From: Clostridiales bacterium
Lineage (GTDB): Bacteria > Bacillota > Clostridia > Saccharofermentanales > UBA5734
NCBI GenBank assembly: GCA_003451915.1
Contig: DMJC01000194.1
Span: 1 to 7,438 of the forward strand
Direction of reading: 5' to 3'
DNA length: 7,438 bases
Of this stretch, positions 5,212-7,438 are shown piece after piece (the first letter of the stretch is position 1; every line of letters begins with the position of its first letter). Below the pieces are notes generated by a model that was not told the DNA's origin, made no database searches, and saw only the letters and a list, made by a program, of their open reading frames with translations. A program made the translations under genes and the position numbers.

Positions 5212-5303
5212 GCTCACTGCTTTTCATGCAGCCTTTGGCTGCTCTTCATGCGGCGAAGCCGCCTTCATGCGAACGCAGTGAGCTCTTCATGCACCGAAGG
5301 TGC
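5212..5303. repeat. Array of four short hairpins separated by TTCAT heptamers (copy B)
   Basis: Four units: GCAGCCTTTGGCTGC (5228-5242), GCGGCGAAGCCGC (5250-5262), GCGAACGCAGTGAGC (5269-5283) and GCACCGAAGGTGC (5291-5303). TTTTCAT, TCTTCAT, CTTCAT and TCTTCAT precede them in order, and a final TCTTCAC lies at 5311-5317. Three stems are perfect; the third has two G-A pairs inside. In addition GCTCACTGC at 5212-5220 is complementary to 5275-5283, so the first two hairpins can be enclosed by a 9-bp outer stem. The array fills most of the pyrH-frr gap. Same module as 1285-1339. Confidence 0.88.
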
Positions 5304-5312
5304 AAAAAGCTC

Positions 5313-5341
5313 TTCACGGATGACTGTCAATTCGGTATAAT
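5313..5341 (+). promoter_or_regulatory. Probable promoter of frr
   Basis: TTCACG (5313-5318, 4 of 6 to TTGACA) and a perfect TATAAT (5336-5341) are 17 bp apart. The -35 box lies in the last heptamer remnant (TCTTCAC) of the repeat array. Transcription would start near 5348, leaving a leader of about 28 nt with the frr ribosome site. Confidence 0.55.
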
Positions 5342-5375
5342 GGATTCACAGTTTGTTTGACACGGAGGTAACCGT

Positions 5376-5948
5376 ATGACGATGATTCAGATCACCAAGG
5401 ATTCCTTTCATCCTTATGAAGACCATATGAACAAGACCATTCATATCTTGCATGAAAATTTCAATGCGATTCGGGCAGGACGTGCAAATCCCAAGGTGCT
5501 TGACCGTATTTCGATTGATTATTACGGAGTTCAGACACCGATTCAGCAGGTTGCCAACATTCAGGTCCCCGAACCGCGCCTGATTACGATCACACCCTGG
5601 GACCCTACGACTTTGAAAGCGGTTGAACGGGCTATCCAGGCTTCTGATCTGGGCATCAATCCCAATAATGATGGCAAACAGCTGCGATTGGTTTTCCCGG
5701 CTTTGACTGAGGAGCGTCGTAAAGACCTGGTCAAGAGCGTCAACAAATATGCGGAAGAGGCGAAAGTAGCCATCCGTAATATTCGCCGCGACTGCCTGGA
5801 CAAATACCGGGCTCATCTGAAGAAGAAGGAATTGACCGAAGACAGCATGGCTGAAGTCGAAATCGCGCTGCAGAAACTGACTGACAGATTTATCGCTGAG
5901 ATCGACAAGATTGCGGCTGAGAAGGACAAGGATCTGATGGAGCTTTGA
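5376..5948 (+). CDS. frr: Ribosome recycling factor
   Basis: Ribosome recycling factor works with EF-G to split post-termination ribosomes. The 190 residues (about 185 in most bacteria) include NAIRAGRANPKVLDRISIDYYG (within 30-51), VPEPRLITITPWD (64-76), NPNNDGKQLRLVFPALTEERR (within 95-115) and AIRNIRRDCLDKYR (132-145), the arginine-rich helix that contacts the ribosome. GGAGGT at 5364-5369 lies 6 nt before the ATG at 5376, favouring this over Met3 at 5382. It follows pyrH, as in most bacteria, but is separated by 165 bp with a repeat array and its own promoter, so the two may be transcribed independently. Confidence 0.97.
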   Translation: MTMIQITKDSFHPYEDHMNKTIHILHENFNAIRAGRANPKVLDRISIDYYGVQTPIQQVANIQVPEPRLITITPWDPTTLKAVERAIQASDLGINPNNDGKQLRLVFPALTEERRKDLVKSVNKYAEEAKVAIRNIRRDCLDKYRAHLKKKELTEDSMAEVEIALQKLTDRFIAEIDKIAAEKDKDLMEL

Positions 5949-5982
5949 TCAGCTTTGATTGAAGTTTATTTCACGCAACTTG

Positions 5983-6004
5983 GCCGGGTGCTTTGTCGCC
6001 CGGC
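5983..6004 (+). terminator. GC-rich hairpin between frr and uppS, weak terminator or mRNA processing stem
   Basis: GCCGGG (5983-5988) pairs with CCCGGC (5999-6004), extended inward by a T-G and a G-C pair. The following TCTTGCTT is only partly T-rich. It may lower transcription into uppS or mark a processing site; it does not look like a full terminator. Confidence 0.35.
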
Positions 6005-6024
6005 TCTTGCTTGAAAGGAGCAGC

Positions 6025-6819
6025 ATGCGAAATATCTTCAGCATTCTTAAATTTTTCGGCAGCAAGAAAAAAACTGCAGGAACTCCAGCAACTGCACCAG
6101 GGGAGACCGGACTGAAAATTCCGGTTCATCTGGCTGTGATTATGGACGGTAATGGTCGCTGGGCGACGAAACGCGGTCTGCCGCGATCGGCCGGTCACCG
6201 GGCTGGCGCTGAAAATCTTGAGAATGTGTGCCGCATGTGTTGCCGATATGGCATTCAGTATCTGACAGTTTATGCTTTTTCGACAGAAAACTGGAGCCGC
6301 CCGGCCGATGAGGTCAATACCCTGATGGATCTTTTTGTTGAGTTCATCCGGACGTTTGATGTCAAACTGGCCAAAGAGGGGATCAGGTTGCGCTTTACAG
6401 GCGATATTGCGGCATTGCCGGCCGATATGCAGGAAATTGTCAGGCAAACGGAGCTGAAATCGCGTGAACGCCAGAATTTACAGTTGATCATTGCCATCAA
6501 TTATGGGGGCCGCCGTGAATTGACGCAAGCTTGCCAGAAATTGGCCAGGGAAGTCCGTGACGGTTTACGTGAACCCGGTTCGATCGATGAAAATGCCGTG
6601 CACAATGCACTTTATCTGCCAGATGTACCTGATCCTGACTTGCTGATCCGGCCAAGTGGCGAACTGCGTTTGTCAAATTTTTTAACTTGGCAGTCAGCCT
6701 ACTCAGAACTGTGGTTTTCCGATGTTTTATGGCCAGACTTTGCCGATGAGCATATGCTGTTGGCTTTGCAGGCTTACACAGCCCGTGACCGCAGATTCGG
6801 AGGCATCAGGTCATCGTGA
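6025..6819 (+). CDS. uppS: Undecaprenyl diphosphate synthase (cis-prenyltransferase)
   Basis: UppS adds isopentenyl units in cis to farnesyl diphosphate, making the C55 lipid carrier for peptidoglycan and wall polymers. The 264 residues have a variable basic N terminus (1-30), then the catalytic motif VIMDGNGRWA with Asp41, GHRAGAEN (57-64), YAFSTENW (83-90), INYGGRRELTQA (158-169) and DLLIRPSGELRLSNFLTWQ (205-223). RPSGE replaces the more common RTSGE. The start at 6025 follows AAAGGAG (6014-6020) by 4 nt; an upstream TTG at 5959 in the same frame would translate the hairpin and has no ribosome site. The stop overlaps the cdsA start by 4 nt, which implies coupled translation. Confidence 0.96.
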   Translation: MRNIFSILKFFGSKKKTAGTPATAPGETGLKIPVHLAVIMDGNGRWATKRGLPRSAGHRAGAENLENVCRMCCRYGIQYLTVYAFSTENWSRPADEVNTLMDLFVEFIRTFDVKLAKEGIRLRFTGDIAALPADMQEIVRQTELKSRERQNLQLIIAINYGGRRELTQACQKLAREVRDGLREPGSIDENAVHNALYLPDVPDPDLLIRPSGELRLSNFLTWQSAYSELWFSDVLWPDFADEHMLLALQAYTARDRRFGGIRSS

Positions 6820-7438
6820 AACAGCGTGTGATCACCGGGATCCTCTTTGCTCTGGGCATTGCGGTTTTCATTGTGCCGGGCTACTGGTTTGCCTGGCCGC
6901 CGATCGCCCTTTTTACTGGCGTGGCTTTTCTCGCTTCGCGTGAACTGGTTCAGGCAGTCCGGCAACGGGGGCTGAGACCCAATTCGGTCATGGCTACTGT
7001 CGGCAGCCTCTTCATGCTGCTGCCATTGCTGGGTTCAGCATATTTTGCCAGGCATAACCGCGATGAAGAAATCGGCTTTACCGATCAGATTGCCGGCGGG
7101 TTGGCATTGATGTCTTTTCTGCTGCTTGCTGCCATGTTGTTTGTGGTTATCGGCATTCTGGTCAAACGTGGTCCGGAAGCGCTGCCTGATGCAGTCGCGA
7201 CAGCAGCGATTATGGCTTATGTGGCCTTTCCTCTCAGCTGTCCGGTCATTCTGGCCTTTGAAGTTCACGATGGATTTTTATGGCTGTTGTTTGGCCTGGT
7301 TTCGCCATGGATATCGGACGTTTTTGCTTATTTTGTCGGATCGGCAATCGGCCGGCATCCGATTATCCCGTCACTCAGCCCGAAAAAGACCCTCGAAGGC
7401 TTTTTCGGCGGCATTATCAGCACGATGCTGTTTATACC
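6816..7438 (+). CDS. cdsA: Phosphatidate cytidylyltransferase, 3' end beyond the window
   Basis: CdsA makes CDP-diacylglycerol from CTP and phosphatidic acid at the membrane, the branch point for bacterial phospholipids. The gene starts at GTG 6816, overlapping the uppS stop (GTGA). GGAGG at 6799-6803 is rather far (12 nt) and AGGT at 6808-6811 closer. The visible 207 residues begin MKQRVITGILFALG, typical of CdsA, and include several hydrophobic membrane segments (about 7-22, 27-41, 58-76, 92-116, 127-148, 153-178). The conserved PWISDVFAYFVGSAIG (164-179) and SPKKTLEGFFGG (188-199) motifs are present. The C-terminal signature, with its catalytic aspartates, falls outside. About 60-70 residues are missing, judged by family length. 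Confidence 0.94.
   Translation, partial: MKQRVITGILFALGIAVFIVPGYWFAWPPIALFTGVAFLASRELVQAVRQRGLRPNSVMATVGSLFMLLPLLGSAYFARHNRDEEIGFTDQIAGGLALMSFLLLAAMLFVVIGILVKRGPEALPDAVATAAIMAYVAFPLSCPVILAFEVHDGFLWLLFGLVSPWISDVFAYFVGSAIGRHPIIPSLSPKKTLEGFFGGIISTMLFI

Noticed and set aside
5959..6024. Longer uppS start at TTG 5959
   Set aside because: No ribosome site precedes it, it runs through a GC-rich hairpin, and AAAGGAG lies just before ATG 6025.

Overview
The window looks like a chromosomal segment of a low- to mid-GC Gram-positive bacterium of the Firmicutes, probably a clostridial lineage. The signs are strong AGGAGG-type ribosome binding sites, sigma-A-like promoters with extended -10 boxes, a PdaA-type muramic-delta-lactam deacetylase (a family tied to the spore cortex), a short EF-Ts, and the gene order rpsB-tsf-pyrH-frr-uppS-cdsA. 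The genus cannot be named from the sequence alone.

Layout. (1) Positions 1-98 hold the last codons of hslO (Hsp33), recognisable by its zinc-binding CHFC motif. (2) Positions 178-1167 encode an exported PdaA-like polysaccharide deacetylase, with its own likely promoter starting inside the hslO tail. (3) Positions 1176-1395 form a repeat island: 12 tandem heptamers ATGAAGR, three small hairpins spaced by YYTTCAT, then eight heptamers in the opposite orientation. The heptamer arms include a 32-bp perfect inverted repeat. (4) Positions 1429-2863 are an apparently complete insertion sequence of 1435 bp with a 450-residue DDE transposase on the minus strand (ISNCY/IS1202 type). Each end carries two copies of the motif TCAGSGAWAATGTCA. 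(5) The rpsB promoter begins 18 bp after the insertion sequence and leads into a folded 5' leader, then rpsB and tsf, closed by an intrinsic terminator at 4465-4493. (6) pyrH starts 12 nt after that terminator. (7) The pyrH-frr gap holds a second array of TTCAT-spaced hairpins, followed by a promoter for frr. (8) frr, uppS and cdsA follow. uppS and cdsA overlap by 4 nt, and cdsA runs off the right edge.

The housekeeping genes combine translation (S2, EF-Ts, ribosome recycling factor), pyrimidine nucleotide supply (UMP kinase), and envelope precursors (undecaprenyl diphosphate, CDP-diacylglycerol).

The most interesting material lies between genes. Two separate loci carry the same modular repeat: a constant YYTTCAT heptamer alternating with a 13-15 nt hairpin. 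The stem sequences change with compensating bases, while six of the seven loops are GAA or GCA closed by a C-G pair. The same heptamer also occurs alone in tandem. I do not recognise it as a named element. Its function is unknown, and a mobile or structural role is only a hypothesis.
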